The notes beneath the pieces were generated by a model that was not told the origin of the DNA, did no database searches, and saw nothing but the letters and a program-made list of their open reading frames with translations. Both the position numbers and the translations under genes were made by a program. Shown in pieces: positions 12,130 to 23,255 of a stretch of DNA of 64,000 nucleotides; the first letter of the stretch is position 1; each line of letters opens with the position of its first letter. The DNA comes from Cephalopachus bancanus (Eukaryota; Chordata; Mammalia; Primates; Tarsiidae), in assembly GCA_027257055.1 (NCBI GenBank), contig JAPVLO010000097.1, positions 5,185,001 through 5,249,000 of the forward strand, in the 5' to 3' direction.

Positions 12130-14230
12130 TTCTCAGGTTTTCGAGGTATAGGATCACATTGTCTGAAAAGAGGGATAACTTAACTTCCTCTTTTCCTATT
12201 TGGATACTCTGATTTCCTTCTTTTGTCTGATTGCTCTAGCTAGGACTTCCAATACTATAGTGAACAGTGGGGTGAGAATGGGCATCCTTGTCTTGTTCCA
12301 GTTTTCAGGGGAAATGGTTTCAATTTCTGTCTGTTTAGCAGTATATTGGCTGTGGGTTTCTCATAGATGGCTCTTACTATTTTGAGGTATGTTCCATCTA
12401 GCCTAGATGTTTGAGGGTTTTTCTCAAGAATGGGTACTAGATTTAATCAAAAGGGTTTTCTGTGTCTAACGATATAATCATGTAGTTTTTGTCTTTATAT
12501 ATAATTACATTTATGGTCATTTTTTGTGGATGTTGAACCAGCCCTGCATCCCTGGGATGAATCCTACTTGTTTGTGGTGGATGATTTTTGAGGCATGTTG
12601 TTGGATCCAGTTTGCTAGAATCTTTTTGAGAATTTTAGCATCTATGTTCATCAAGAATATTGGCCTCTAGTTCTCTCTGTTTGTTGGATCTTTATCCAGT
12701 TAGGATATCAATGTGATGTTAGCTTCATAAAATGATTTGGGGAGAGTTACAAAGTTACAAAGAATTCCAAAGATTTGTTGGAATCTTTCTTGATTCCCTG
12801 GAAAACTTTCAATAGGATTAGTATCACCTCCTCTTTTCTTGTAGGTAGTTTTCTTATGACATAGTTGATTTCCTGGGTTGTTATTGGTCTATTTAGGGTC
12901 TTGATTTTTTTGTTTCATTCTGGGAAGGTTGTGAGATGTAAGAAAATTCTCCATTTCATTTCAGTTTTTGAGTTTGTTTCCATACAGTTGTACACAGTAA
13001 TCTCTGATAATCTTTAGTATTTCTTTGGGATCAGTTGTGACTTGATCTTTTGCATTTCTGATTGTGTTTATTTGGGCTTTTTTTTGGTCATTCTAGCTAG
13101 GGATCGATCAAAATTTTTATCCTTTCAAAAAGTCAGTTTCTGGTTTCATTGATTTATTGTATTTTATTTTTTTGTCTTGTACTTCCCAAATTTGGGCCTT
13201 TATTTTGGTGATCTGGATTCTTCTGCTGAAATTAGGTTTTTGATGGCTTTGCTTTGCCAGCTTTCTTAGGTGATTTGTTAGGTTGTTAACTTGTGATCTT
13301 TCCATTTTCTTCATGTGTGCTTTTAAAGATATTAATTCCCCTCTTATTACTGTTTTCTTGGCATCCCAGAGATTTTGGCAAGATGTTTGTTTGTCTTTTG
13401 TTTCCAGGTATTTTTTAACCCCTTTTTGATTTCTGTGTTGACCATCCAGGAGTAGTTTAAAATCATGATGTTTAGTGTTCATGTCTTTGTGGGTTTTGAG
13501 GGAACTTTGTTGGTGTTGATATTTATTTTTATTCCACTGTGGTCTGAGAAGGTGCATGATAGACTTTCAATCTTATGGAACAGGTTTATGCTTGATTTAT
13601 GGCTGAGGATGTGGTCAATCTTAGGGTACATTCTGTGTGTTGATGAGTAGAATGTATGTTCTGTGGTTATTGCGAGGAGTATACTGTAGGTATCAATTAG
13701 GTCCATTTGGTCAAGCATCACATTGAAGTTCAAAATCTCCTTGTTGGCTTTTTTCTTGATGATCTGTCTAGGGTTGTTAGTGGGGGAAGGATATTTAAGT
13801 CCCCAGCTATGATAGTGTTAGAGTTGATATCTTTTTTTAGTTTACATAGAAGCTGCTTTATGAAAGTTGGTGCTCCTATGTTGGGGGCATGTATGTTTAG
13901 GATGGATATTTCTTGTTGATGGGTTGAACCTTTTACCATTATGTAATGACCTTCCATATCTGTTTTAAATTTTGATAGCTTACATATTCTGTCTGATATT
14001 AAAATCACAACTCCTGCTTTCTTTTATGTTTTGTTCCCCTGAAAATTTGTTTTCCATCCTCTTACTTTGAGTTTGTTACTGTCCTTCCTGGTAAGATGAG
14101 TCTCTTGGAGACAATGTATTGCTGCATCAGGATATTTAATCTAATTTGCCATTCTATGTCTCTTCAGTGGTGCACTAGTCCATTCACATTCAGTCTAATT
14201 ATTGAGATTCGATAGTTTATTCCTTATATA
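12130..14230 (-). pseudogene. L1 ORF2 5' half (endonuclease and RT) of the split element
   Basis: Minus-strand frames carry L1 endonuclease blocks. At 14008-13730 there is SILNIHAPNIGAPTFIKQLL followed by an IIAGDLN segment corresponding to the catalytic GDFN block. At 13733-13479 there is YPKIDHILSHKSS and SDHSGIK. Downstream RT blocks run to 12142, near the position just after the FADD motif, which is degenerate here. Stops and frameshifts occur throughout. The endonuclease start is also represented in the duplicated block to the right. Confidence 0.75.
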
Positions 14231-15205
14231 CTATCCCTTATAGGGTTTGTTATTGTTGCTGACGTTTATTTGTTGTCTTTCTTTTGATTTTAGGATTGAT
14301 TTATGTGTGTTTTCCATCTTTTTCCTGCATTCTTGGGAAAAGTGTTGTCATTCCTTTTTTTTTTCTTCTTTCTTCTGTGTTTAATACTTTCTTAAGTATT
14401 TCTTGTAGAGCTTTTGTGGGCTCAGCATAAACTCTTAGAGACTGAATATCTGGGGAAGATTTTAATTCTCCATCACTAATGAAACTTAGCTTAGCTGGGT
14501 AGGTAATTCTTGGTTGAAATGTTTATCTTTGACAACTTTAATGTTTGAACTCAAATCTCTCCTAGCCTGAAGTGTTTCTGTAGATAAGTCTACTGTTATT
14601 CTGATATTAAAATCATGACTCTTACTTTCTTTTGTGTTCCATTCACCTGAGATTTTGTTTCCCATTTTCTTACTTTGAATCTGTGAGTGTCCTTTCTGGT
14701 GAGATGAGTCTCTTGGAGGCAATATATTGTAGTCTTAAGATATCTTATCCAATTTGCCATTCTATGTCTTTTCAGTGGTGCATTTAGTCCATTCACTTTC
14801 TGGCTAAATTACTTAGATATGAGAGCTTATCCCTGTAATGAGGTTCCTATAGAGTTTGTTGTTGCTGCTCCTGTTTGTTTATTTGTTTGTTGTCTTTTTT
14901 TTATTTTGGAGTTGATTCATGTCTGTTTTCAATCTTTTTCTTGCATTCTTGGGAAGAATGTTGTTGTTCTTTTTCTCCTATCTTTTGTGTTTAATACTTT
15001 TTTAAGTGTTTAGAGCTGGTCTATAGGCAGCATAAACTCTTAGGGAGTGAATGTCTGGGAAGAATTTTATTTCTCCATTACTGATGAAACTTAGCTTAGC
15101 TGGGTAGATAATTCTTGGTTGAAATTGTTTATCTACAAAATTGTAGAACTTTGAAGATTAGGCTCCAAGTTCTCCTAGCCTGAAGTGTTTTTATAGATAA
15201 GTCTG
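13993..15205. repeat. Tandem duplication (two ~0.6-kb units) spanning the L1 ORF1/ORF2 junction
   Basis: Unit 1 (about 13993-14600) and unit 2 (about 14601-15205) each contain, in the same order, the start of ORF2, the inter-ORF spacer and the ORF1 C-terminal region. 'ctgatattaaaatca' opens both units. 'ttgccattctatgtct' occurs near 14150 and near 14755, and 'aacttagcttagctggg' near 14480 and near 15085. The copies have clearly diverged from each other by substitutions and small indels. Confidence 0.85.
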
Positions 15206-15891
15206 CTGCTATTCTGACTGCTTTTCCCTAGTAGGTAGTCTGACCTTTTTCTCTTGCTGCCTTTAGGATTTTTTCTTTTATACCTATTTTGTGTAGGCAA
15301 ATTACTATAAGTCTGGGAGTTGATCTTCTCATTTTGTGGTCTTAATGGGGTTCTATGAATCTCTTGTAGTTGAATGGTCATGTTACTAATGAGATTAGGG
15401 ACATTTTCTTGGATAATTTATGGAATGTTTGTTCCAGGGTGGTCTCTGTCTCTGTATCTGCCTCAGGGATTCCAGTTAATCTTAGGTTTGGCCTCTTGAA
15501 ATAATCACTCATCTCTTTGATGTTTTGTTCTGTCTTTTAAAGCTTCTATGTTTTTAACAATTTTGAGTTAGTTCCATATTTTGGTCCTCAAGCTCTGAGA
15601 TTATTTTTCTGCTTGGTTAATTCTGCTTTCCATGCTTATCAGTTTGTTGTTTATTTCATTCATTTTATTCTTTATTGCTGTTATCTCCATTATCAACTTC
15701 TTCATTTTTTCTTCTTGTCTCTCCTCTTTTCTATTTAGTCTCTCTATTAGTATATTGATATCTGGGTTTGTGGCTTGAGACCAGTCATTCTTGGGGCTCA
15801 TCATTGTTTGCATTCTGAAGTCTGTGTTCTCAGTGGCTGACCTCCTAGGGGCCTGTGTGAGACTCATATTCTTCCTTTGGTTTTTCTTCAT
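14290..15891 (-). pseudogene. L1 ORF1 remnant (start at 15891)
   Basis: The minus-strand reading begins MKKNQRKNMSLTQAPRRSAT at 15891. It continues into a heptad-like coiled coil (LIMEITAIKNKMNEINNKLI, then SMESRINQAEK) before the first in-frame stop near 15601. The RRM and C-terminal portions follow in broken frames. Because of the tandem duplication, the C-terminal domain occurs twice, separated by a piece of ORF2. ORF1 protein normally binds L1 RNA as a trimer. No functional product is possible here. Confidence 0.75.
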
Positions 15892-17344
15892 TTCTGTAAA
15901 TTTCCCCCCTTCCTTTATTTACCTCTCCTTTAATTCTGTTGTTCAAGAACAGCTTTTATTTCTGATTGCTCAATCTCCTACTCTTCTGTATGTAGATCCT
16001 TTGATTTTGTTCAATTCTGACGCTGAACTATGGGTGAGGACCTAAACATCTCAACCAAGAATTACCTACCCAGCTAAGTTAAGTTTCATTAGTGATGGAG
16101 AATTAGCTTTTTGTAGTTTTGAGATTTAATTGAGGGGGAACTGTGATTCAGGTACTGTATGCAGATTCCAGTATCCTCTGACAGGTGTGTGGGTGCCTGG
16201 AACTGACTTCCCACCACGCTGCAATCTGTCCATGCATTATGTGGGTGTCTGTTTGCCCCCTGAAAGCAAGATGAGATTTTTTTTAAGGGGAAACAATGGA
16301 AAAAGAAAAGAGGCAGATGAAAGGGAGGTTAAGAGAGAGAGAATAAGAAGAAGAGGGAAAACAGACGGTGGTCCAACTAATGAATAAACAGAGAGACAAA
16401 GACAGAAAAAAACAAAAAAGCAAAAACATACAGACAATCATACAAACCAACCAACCAACGCCCCCATTACTGTACTCCAACTCAAAAATATCCATATGTA
16501 AACAGAAAATCTAAAAAAAAAATTAGAATAACAGAAACAAAGCCAGTACAAAAATGTAAACAAAAACAGAGAGAAGAAATAAAGCTAAAATAAAAAAAAA
16601 AAAATCCCCTCAAATTCACTCTCTGGCAGTTTCTGTGAGTCCAGGTTCCTTTCAAGCATCTGCCTTAGGGAATGGCTCTGGTCTCTAGTCACTTCCCTCT
16701 GCTCTCAGTGCAGGCTGATAGGGCTGCTCTCAGCATGGGTCAGATGCACTATGGACTACTGTGGGTGGGGATGGATCAGGTCTGGACTCACTCTGCTCTC
16801 CCTACTCGCTGCTGTTGCTGTAAAGTATCCCACTCTGATCTGCAGTGTCTATGCCTGTTCCATCATGGGGTAGAGGCATCTGTCTCTCTGAGTCTGTGTC
16901 CCAAGATGGAAGTAGGCAGAGCTGGGCAGGTCAATGCAAGTCTCTGCCTGGCCAGGACTGAGAAGGTAGCATCTGTTGGCATCCCTGGTGTTGAAGCTTT
17001 ATTCCAGATTTCCACTACCTGCCTTCTCATGCCAGGTCTGTTACTGCAGGTTATGGTGTGGGCCAGGTGCCAGTGCTGAGGGGCAGCTGTTTTCTACTGC
17101 CTCCTCTCAAGAGAGCCCTGAGAATGCAGATGACCCTCATGCCTGGGTCTCCAATATCAGGGTGGTGGAGGATTATAGTCACTCTGGAGTAAAACCCTGG
17201 GTTCTTGAAACTGAGTCTCCCCTAGATGGACTTTCACTCACCCACTGGCACACACACACTCATGCAGAAAGTCTTTGGTGGACACTAACTTTTGCAGAGA
17301 CTCTCATGGTCTGAACTGCTCTGTAGCCATCTTGCCTAGAAGTC

Positions 17345-17916
17345 ATATAAGACTTTTTACTGTAAAAACTTTTTGCTTAAAGCACCACAACTTTAAGACA
17401 TGTATTTATTTATGTGTTTGCTTGTTTGTTTATTTATTTTTGCAGAGACAGAAAAGCATTTCCAAGGAACTATGGAGGGGTGGGCCTATGGGATTTTGCA
17501 CCTCCACTTCAACAGAACAGTTGTGCTTTTTTCTATTTTATGTATTGGTGTTCTGAGTAAGATTTCTTTTTTTCAATTCTCCTAAAACAAAAACTATTTC
17601 CTTAGGGATTTTAGAATAATAAAAATGGATTTTGGGCCATGGTGTAGACAGCTTCTTATAGACTAAGCGTTGTAGTTATAAGCTTCATAGAGTTATGTGG
17701 TGAACAATTACACAATAGTATGTGACAGTTCTGCATGAATGATAACTCTTCAGGAAATAATTTTCCCAAAGGGTTTTAAATTGGAAAACATTTTCCTGAA
17801 GGCAATTATCTCAAAACGGATGCTCATTTCTTATCTACCCATCTTGTTTTGTGATTTATAATTGGAGATTTAGTTGACTTGTATCAGGAAGTCATCCCTG
17901 ATATTTCGGAAACTTC
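17345..17916. other. Single-copy stretch, no gene seen
   Basis: It starts with the right target-site copy of the preceding L1. TTTA/TTTG-rich low-complexity sequence occupies about 17400-17440. The rest is A+T-rich with no recognisable coding or repeat signature. Confidence 0.5.
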
Positions 17917-18291
17917 TTTTTTTTTATTATTCATGTATTTTTCATAAAGTTGTGGCATACAAGTGAGGATTTACTATGTAAGTAGGCTGCATGCAGGTAA
18001 AGTTTCAGCTTCTAAGTGTCCCTCACTCCCCCTGGTAGTGGACCAGGTACTCTCTGTGTTGTCATGCATCCTCCATCCTCCCCGACTCCACCTCTCCTCT
18101 AGCAGTGCCCAGCAACTGCTCATCCCACTCTTGTGCTAATGTAACTAGTGTTCAGGGCCCACTGATGAGTGAAAATATGTGGTATTCAATTCTTTTGTTC
18201 TGTGATAGTTCACATAGTATGATAGTCTCAACTTGTTTTGTTTTTAGACTTATTAATGATAGCTATCCTCACCAGAGTTAAGTAGTATCTC

Positions 18292-18591
18292 TCTTCTTTT
18301 TTTTTTTTTCTGAGTTGGAGTCTCACCCTGTCACCCAGGCTGGAGTACAGTGGCACACTCATGGCCACTCAAGCATTGACCTGCTGGGCTCTGGCAATCC
18401 TTCTGCTTCAGCCTTCCAAGTAGTTGGAACTACAGGTTCATGCTACCATCCCCAGATAATTTTGTATTTATTGTCGAGATTAGGTCTTGCCAAGTTGCCC
18501 AGGCTGGTCTCAAACCCATGGACTCAGACAATCCACTTGCCTTGGCCTCCTAAAGTGCTAGGATTACAGGCTGAGCCACCGAGCCCAGCCT
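18292..18591 (-). mobile_element. Alu SINE inserted in truncated L1
   Basis: An antisense Alu with a poly(T) lead and the end '...gagccaccgagcccagcc'. An exact 11-bp target-site duplication 'agtagtatctc' lies at 18281-18291 and 18592-18602. It shares with the Alu at 8898 the block 'cacactcatggccactc', so the two are close relatives. Confidence 0.92.
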
Positions 18592-18632
18592 AGTAGTATC
18601 TCACTGTAGTTCTGATTTGCCCTTCTCTGATG

Positions 18633-18737
18633 ATTAGTGAAGTAGAACATTTTTTCAAGTATCTGTAGGCTGCTTGTATGTCATCTTCTCAAACAAGCAG
18701 CCTATAGATACTTGGAAAAATGTTCAGCTTCACTAAT
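18633..18737. repeat. 45-bp inverted repeat (hairpin) inside L1
   Basis: The left arm 18633-18677 and right arm 18693-18737 are reverse complements at about 41 of 45 positions, with a 15-base loop. The right arm replaces sequence expected at this L1 position. Normal L1 order resumes at about 18740 ('tttgcgcactttttaatg'). Confidence 0.85.
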
Positions 18738-19594
18738 ATACTTTGCGCACTTTTTAATGTTTTTTTTTCTCTCACTTTGTTTGAATTCCTTGTAGATCCT
18801 GGATGTTAGGCCTTTGTTGGATGCATAATTTGGAAATATTTTTTCCCATTCTGTCTCTTTGCTCTTTTGATGGTTTCTTTTGCCGTGCAAAAGCTTTTCA
18901 GTTTGATGAGGTCCCACCTGTCTACCTTAGCTTTTGTAACTTTTGCTTTTGGGGACTTGTTCATGAACTCATTGCCTACTCTGATGTCCACAAGGATGTT
19001 TCCTATGTTTTCTTCTAGGGTTTTTATAGTTTGAGGCTTTACATTTAGGTTCATGATCCATTTTATGTTGATTTTTGTATATGGTGATAGGTAGTTTTCC
19101 AGTTTCACTCTTCCGCATGTGGTTAGCCAGTTTGCTTAGCACCATTTGCTAAATGTGGCCTCCTTTCCTTAATGGTTACTTTTGGTAGCTTTTTCAAAGA
19201 TGAGTTGATTGAGAGACTATGTATTTACTTCCAGAATCTTTAACCTGTTCCATTGGTCTAAGTGCCTATTCTTGTACCAACACCATGCCATCTTGGTTAC
19301 CACAGCCTTGCAATACAGTTTAAAGTATGGAAGTGTGATATCTTCTGCTTTGTTCCTTTTGCTGAGGATTATTTTGGCTATTTGTGCTCTTCTTTGTTTC
19401 CATATGAATTTCTGTATTTTTCTTTCCAGGTCTATGAAAAATGATCTTGATAATTTGATGAGTATTGCTTTGAATCTGTGGATTGCCTTGGTTAAGATAG
19501 ACATCTTGATAATATTGTTCTTTCAGTCCATGGTCATGGGATGGTTTTTCATTTTGTTTGTGTCACATTTGATTTCTTTGAGCAGTGTTTTGTA

Positions 19595-20833
19595 CCCCCA
19601 AACACATAAAGACATGGACAATAAACAACATGCTGCTGAATGACTTCTGGGTCAACACAGAGATTAAGACAGAAATAAAAAAATTTCTGGAAAAAAATGA
19701 AAACAAAGACACATCTTATCAGAATTTCTGGAATGCCATGAATTCAATATTAAGAGCAAAATTTATAGCATTCCATGTGTATATCAGAAAGACAGATCAT
19801 AAATAAACACCCTAACATTACACCTAAGGGAACTGGAGAGGTAAGATCATCTAAATACTAATTTCAATAGGAAAAACCATCAAGAGAGCAGGAGACAGCC
19901 TACAGACTGGGAAAAAATATTTGCCAGCACCAGGTCTGACAAAGGCTTAACATCCTGGTTCTACAAGGAACTAAAATGTGCTGAAAAGAAAAAAACAAAC
20001 AACCCCATTATAAAATGGGCAAAAGATATGAACAGACACTTCACAAAAGAGGACATTCGAGCAGCCAACAAACACATGAAGAAATGTTCAACCTCACTAA
20101 TCATCAGGGAGATGCAAATCAAAACCACACTGAGATACCACCTAACTCCAGTCAGAATGGCAATTATCAACAACTCAAAAAAATAACAGCTGCTGGAGAG
20201 GGTGTGGCAAAAGGGAGCACTTCTACACTGTTGGTGGGAGTGTAAACCAATGCAACCTCTGTGGAAAGCAGTGTGGCGATTCCTAAAAGCTCTAAATATC
20301 AACCTCCCATATGACCCCTCAATCCCCCTACTGGGAATATACCCTGAAGAACTCAAATCACTCTATAAAAAAGATACCTGCACACGTATGTTTATCACAG
20401 CATTGTTCACAATAGCAAGAACCTGGAAACAACCATGCTGCCCATCAAAAGAGGACTGGATTTAAAAAATGTGGTACATATACACAATGGAATACTATGC
20501 AGCCAAAAAAAGAACAAAATCATGAATTTCACAGCAACCTGGATGGAACTTGAGTCTATAATACTGAGAGACCTCTCACAGAAACAAAGATCCAAGTATC
20601 ACATGTTCTCACTCATATAATGGACCTTGAACATCCAATGTAATACTATAAGAAAATGACTGACGGTACTGGGAAACTATGGGGGGGAGGGGGGATGGGA
20701 TTAACAGTAGCAAATAACTGTCTGGGGAAGAGGAAACACCTCTTATCAACAGGGTGCCTGAATGAAACATAATTGTACACCTAACCCTTAACTGTACCCC
20801 ACAAAACCATAATAAAAAATATTGATTTAATAA
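19595..20833 (+). mobile_element. L1 LINE fragment with large internal deletion
   Basis: On +, the first part (19595-19870) is endonuclease-region sequence, including 'cataaagacatggacaataa'. At about 19870 it jumps to the ORF2 C-terminal region ('accatcaagagagcaggag') and then runs without major gaps through the zinc-knuckle-like block, ORF2 end and 3'UTR to an A-rich tail near 20833. About 2.4 kb of ORF2 is missing. Together with the preceding minus-strand L1 it forms an imperfect inverted repeat. Confidence 0.85.
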
Positions 20834-20973
20834 AAAAAGAAAAATCCAGATCATTAAGATAAAGCACAGTTGTAGAATATAGAAGACAAAAATATCATTG
20901 AAAGTATCAACAAGAAAAAAAGCTTGTTCTTTGAAAGAATAAATAAGATTTACAGGCTGCTGGCCCAACTGAC

Positions 20974-21013
<40 letters not shown>

Positions 21014-21140
21014 TGAGAGAGAGAAATTCCAAATAGACACCATTTGAAATGAAAAAAGATGATGTCACAACTGATCCTGAATAAATTAAAAACATTATCA
21101 GGGACTACTGTGAATATTTGTATGAAACTTCTCAAAACAG
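20834..21140 (+). mobile_element. Older L1 ORF2 fragment with (GA)n expansion
   Basis: Sequence such as 'gcttgttctttgaaagaata' followed by 'ctggcccaactgactaaaag' matches the region after the endonuclease in L1 ORF2. Similarity is lower than in the neighbouring L1s, which implies an older element. A GA array lies within it. Confidence 0.6.
20977..21023. repeat. (GA)n microsatellite
   Basis: About 20 GA dinucleotides with two interruptions ('gagaaagagtgagagag'). It appears to be an expansion of an 'aaaagagagag' stretch native to L1 ORF2. Confidence 0.9.
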
Positions 21141-21261
21141 AATTTCTAATAAAAACATTTTTATTTATAGAAAGTAATTAAAAAGTTTATGTTCATAAAA
21201 TAGTATTGCAATAGAAAGTACTTGACAACATCTTTTCTTTAGTTATAAAAATTGAGAGAAA

Positions 21262-21544
21262 GCCGGGCTCGGTGGCTCAGCCTGTAATCCCACGCCTTTG
21301 GGAGGCTGAGGTGAGTGGATTGCCTGAGTCCACGGGTTCGAGACCCACCTGGGCAGGCGAGACCTCATCTCTACAATAAATCAAAAAATCAACCGGGCGT
21401 GGTAGCGCATGCCTGTAATTCCGGCTACTTAGAAGGCTGAGGTGGAAGGATCATGGTAGCCCAGCAGGTCGAGGCTGCAGTGGCCGGGAGTGGCCACTGC
21501 ACTCCAGTTTGGGCGACAGAGTGAGACTCCAACTGAAAAAAAAA
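21262..21544 (+). mobile_element. Alu SINE (young, lineage-specific type)
   Basis: A sense Alu from 'gccgggctcggtggctcagc' through both arms to '...gagactccaactgaaaaa'. The target-site duplication 'aaaaattgagagaa' lies at 21247-21260 and 21545-21558. The right copy abuts the 5' end of the next L1, so the Alu inserted at the L1's own insertion site. Confidence 0.93.
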
Positions 21545-22385
21545 AAAAATTGAGAGAAGCAGTGGCAAGATGGCGATGGATTAGGTTGGACTGTGAGAGT
21601 CCATAAAAGTGAGTGTCCATAAAGTCTCCCTGCTTGAGTGGGTGTGTTCTCATGGGTGAGTGAAAGTCCATCTGAAGGAAGACTTGGGTTCATGCACCCA
21701 GCGCTCTCCTCCAGAGGTGACTGCTACCCCCCACCACCCTGAAACTGGAGCACCTGGCATGCAGGATTGTCTGCTTTTCTCAGGACTCTCCTGAGAGGAG
21801 GCCGTGGAAAACAGCTGCTCCTCACCACCTGGCACCCAGCCCACACCATCACCTGCAACAGCAGAGTGGCATGAGCCCCAGAAACCATGGAGAAAGCAGG
21901 TGGTGGAAATCTGTAATAGAGTCCTATTGGTGAGGAGACACTGACTGGCCCCATTTTCTCTGTCCAGGGAACAGGCAGAGACCTGCATCACCTTTCTCGG
22001 CTCCACGCAGCCCCCAACCTGGGACTTTGAGAGACAGATGCTCCTCCCTCACACTGGAATAGGCATGGACACATCAAATTTGAGTGAGAGACTCGACAGC
22101 AGCAAGTTGGGTGAGTCCAGATTTGATCTACCCTCCTCTTACAGTACTCCATGGGGCGTCTGATCCCTGCTTAGAGCAACTCTATCAGCCTGTTCTGATA
22201 GAGAGGGGAGGGCTGGAAACTGGAGCCATTCCTTAACACAGAGATGGCAACCAAAAGGAACTTGGAGTTACCAAAATGGCCACAGAACAAACTTTGGTTT
22301 TTGTTTGTTTTGTTTTTTATTTTTACTTCTTTCTTTCTGTTTTTGTTTGCATTTTTGCACTTGCTTTATTTCTGGTATTTTAATG

Positions 22386-22700
22386 TTTTTTTCTTTTTTT
22401 TAAAGTCAGAATCTTACTCTATTGCTCAGGTTGGAGTGCCATGGCATGCTCACACCCACCACATCCTTGACCTGTGGCTCAGTTGATCCTTCCACCACAG
22501 CCTTCCAAGTAGCTGGAACTACAGGTGTGTACCACCAGGCCTGGCTTTTTTTAAAATTTTATTTATTTTTTAATTTTTGTGTAAAGACAAGGTCTCGCCA
22601 AGTTGCCTAGACTGGTCTCAAACCCCTGAGCTCAGGCAATTCTTTCACCTCAGCTTCCCAAAGAGCTGGGACTTTAGGCTTGAGCCACTGCATCCAGTCC
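22386..22700 (-). mobile_element. Alu SINE (older type) in L1 5'UTR
   Basis: An antisense Alu with T run at 22386-22401, 'agaatcttactctattgctc', and a right end '...gagccactgcatccagtcc'. It carries more substitutions than the other Alus and the older 'ttgagccactgcatcc' end. I found no clear target-site duplication. Confidence 0.88.
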
Positions 22701-22780
22701 TGTTTGTGTATGGGTATTTTTGAGGGATTAGTACATCAACAGGATGGTTTGGGTTTGTTTGTTTGTATGATTGCATGCAG

Positions 22781-22802
22781 TTTGTTGTTGTTGTTGTTGT
22801 TT
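22781..22802. repeat. (TTG)n microsatellite in L1 5'UTR
   Basis: About seven TTG units inside the 5'UTR of the 21559-28219 L1. Confidence 0.85.
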
Positions 22803-23255
22803 TATCTTTGCTTGTGTCTCTGGTTTTTCATTAGTTGGCATACCTGTGTGTTTCCCCTCGGCTTCTCTCTCTCAATCATTCTTACATCTTCCTCTTTCCT
22901 TTTTCCATTCTTTTGCTTATTCTTATCTAATTTTGCTTTCATAGAGCAAACATGAACCCCCACTGCATGGATAGATTGTAAGGCAGTAGAAAGTGGGTTG
23001 CAGGGGAGCCAAACGATTGTCAGAAGATACTGGGATCTGTAGCTAGTACCTGAATCACAACTCCCTCCTCAATTACATATCAAAACTGCAAAAAGCACAG
23101 CCCCCCATCCCCAGTCCAGCTTCAGCACTGAACAATGCCAGATGATCTACATAAGAAAGAGTAGGAGATTGAGGAAATAGAAGTAAATGTTACCCTCCAT
23201 CACTGAAAAACAGAATTTAAAAAGAGGTTAAAAAGGGGGAGGAAAACCTACACAA

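Larger units (their letters stand above)
8180..17344 (-). mobile_element. Full-length L1 LINE, interrupted by an Alu and a 1.8-kb insert
   Basis: The element reads on -. A T-rich tail lies near 8185-8205 and the 3'UTR near 8220-8400. ORF2, ORF1 (start near 15891) and a 5'UTR of about 1.4 kb follow, beginning at 17335 with 'caagatggc' on the minus strand. The piece at 8180-10343 stops at the same ORF2 position where the piece at 12130-17344 resumes, so they are halves of one element split by a later insertion. An Alu sits in the 3' half. A roughly 0.6-kb tandem duplication around the ORF1/ORF2 boundary lengthens it. An 11-bp target-site duplication flanks it. All frames are broken by many stops. 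Confidence 0.85.
17917..19594 (-). mobile_element. 5'-truncated L1 LINE with nested Alu and hairpin
   Basis: A T run (17917-17925) is followed on + by the reverse of an L1 3'UTR and the ORF2 C-terminal region. The minus strand at 19108-18806 encodes [20 protein letters not shown] and [17 protein letters not shown]. At 19504-19217 it encodes [20 protein letters not shown]. The element ends abruptly at 19594, where the sequence switches strand into another L1. An Alu interrupts it at 18292 and a 45-bp inverted repeat replaces part of the expected sequence at 18633-18737. Confidence 0.85.

Noticed and set aside
16283..16495. Phe/Cys/Leu-rich minus-strand frame resembling a membrane segment
   Set aside because: It falls in the L1 5'UTR region. 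The hydrophobicity comes from a purine-rich tract on the opposite strand.
20609..21043. 144-codon minus-strand frame with a Ser/Leu-rich run
   Set aside because: The Ser/Leu repeat is just the translation of the (GA)n microsatellite, and the rest is antisense L1 3'UTR and ORF2.
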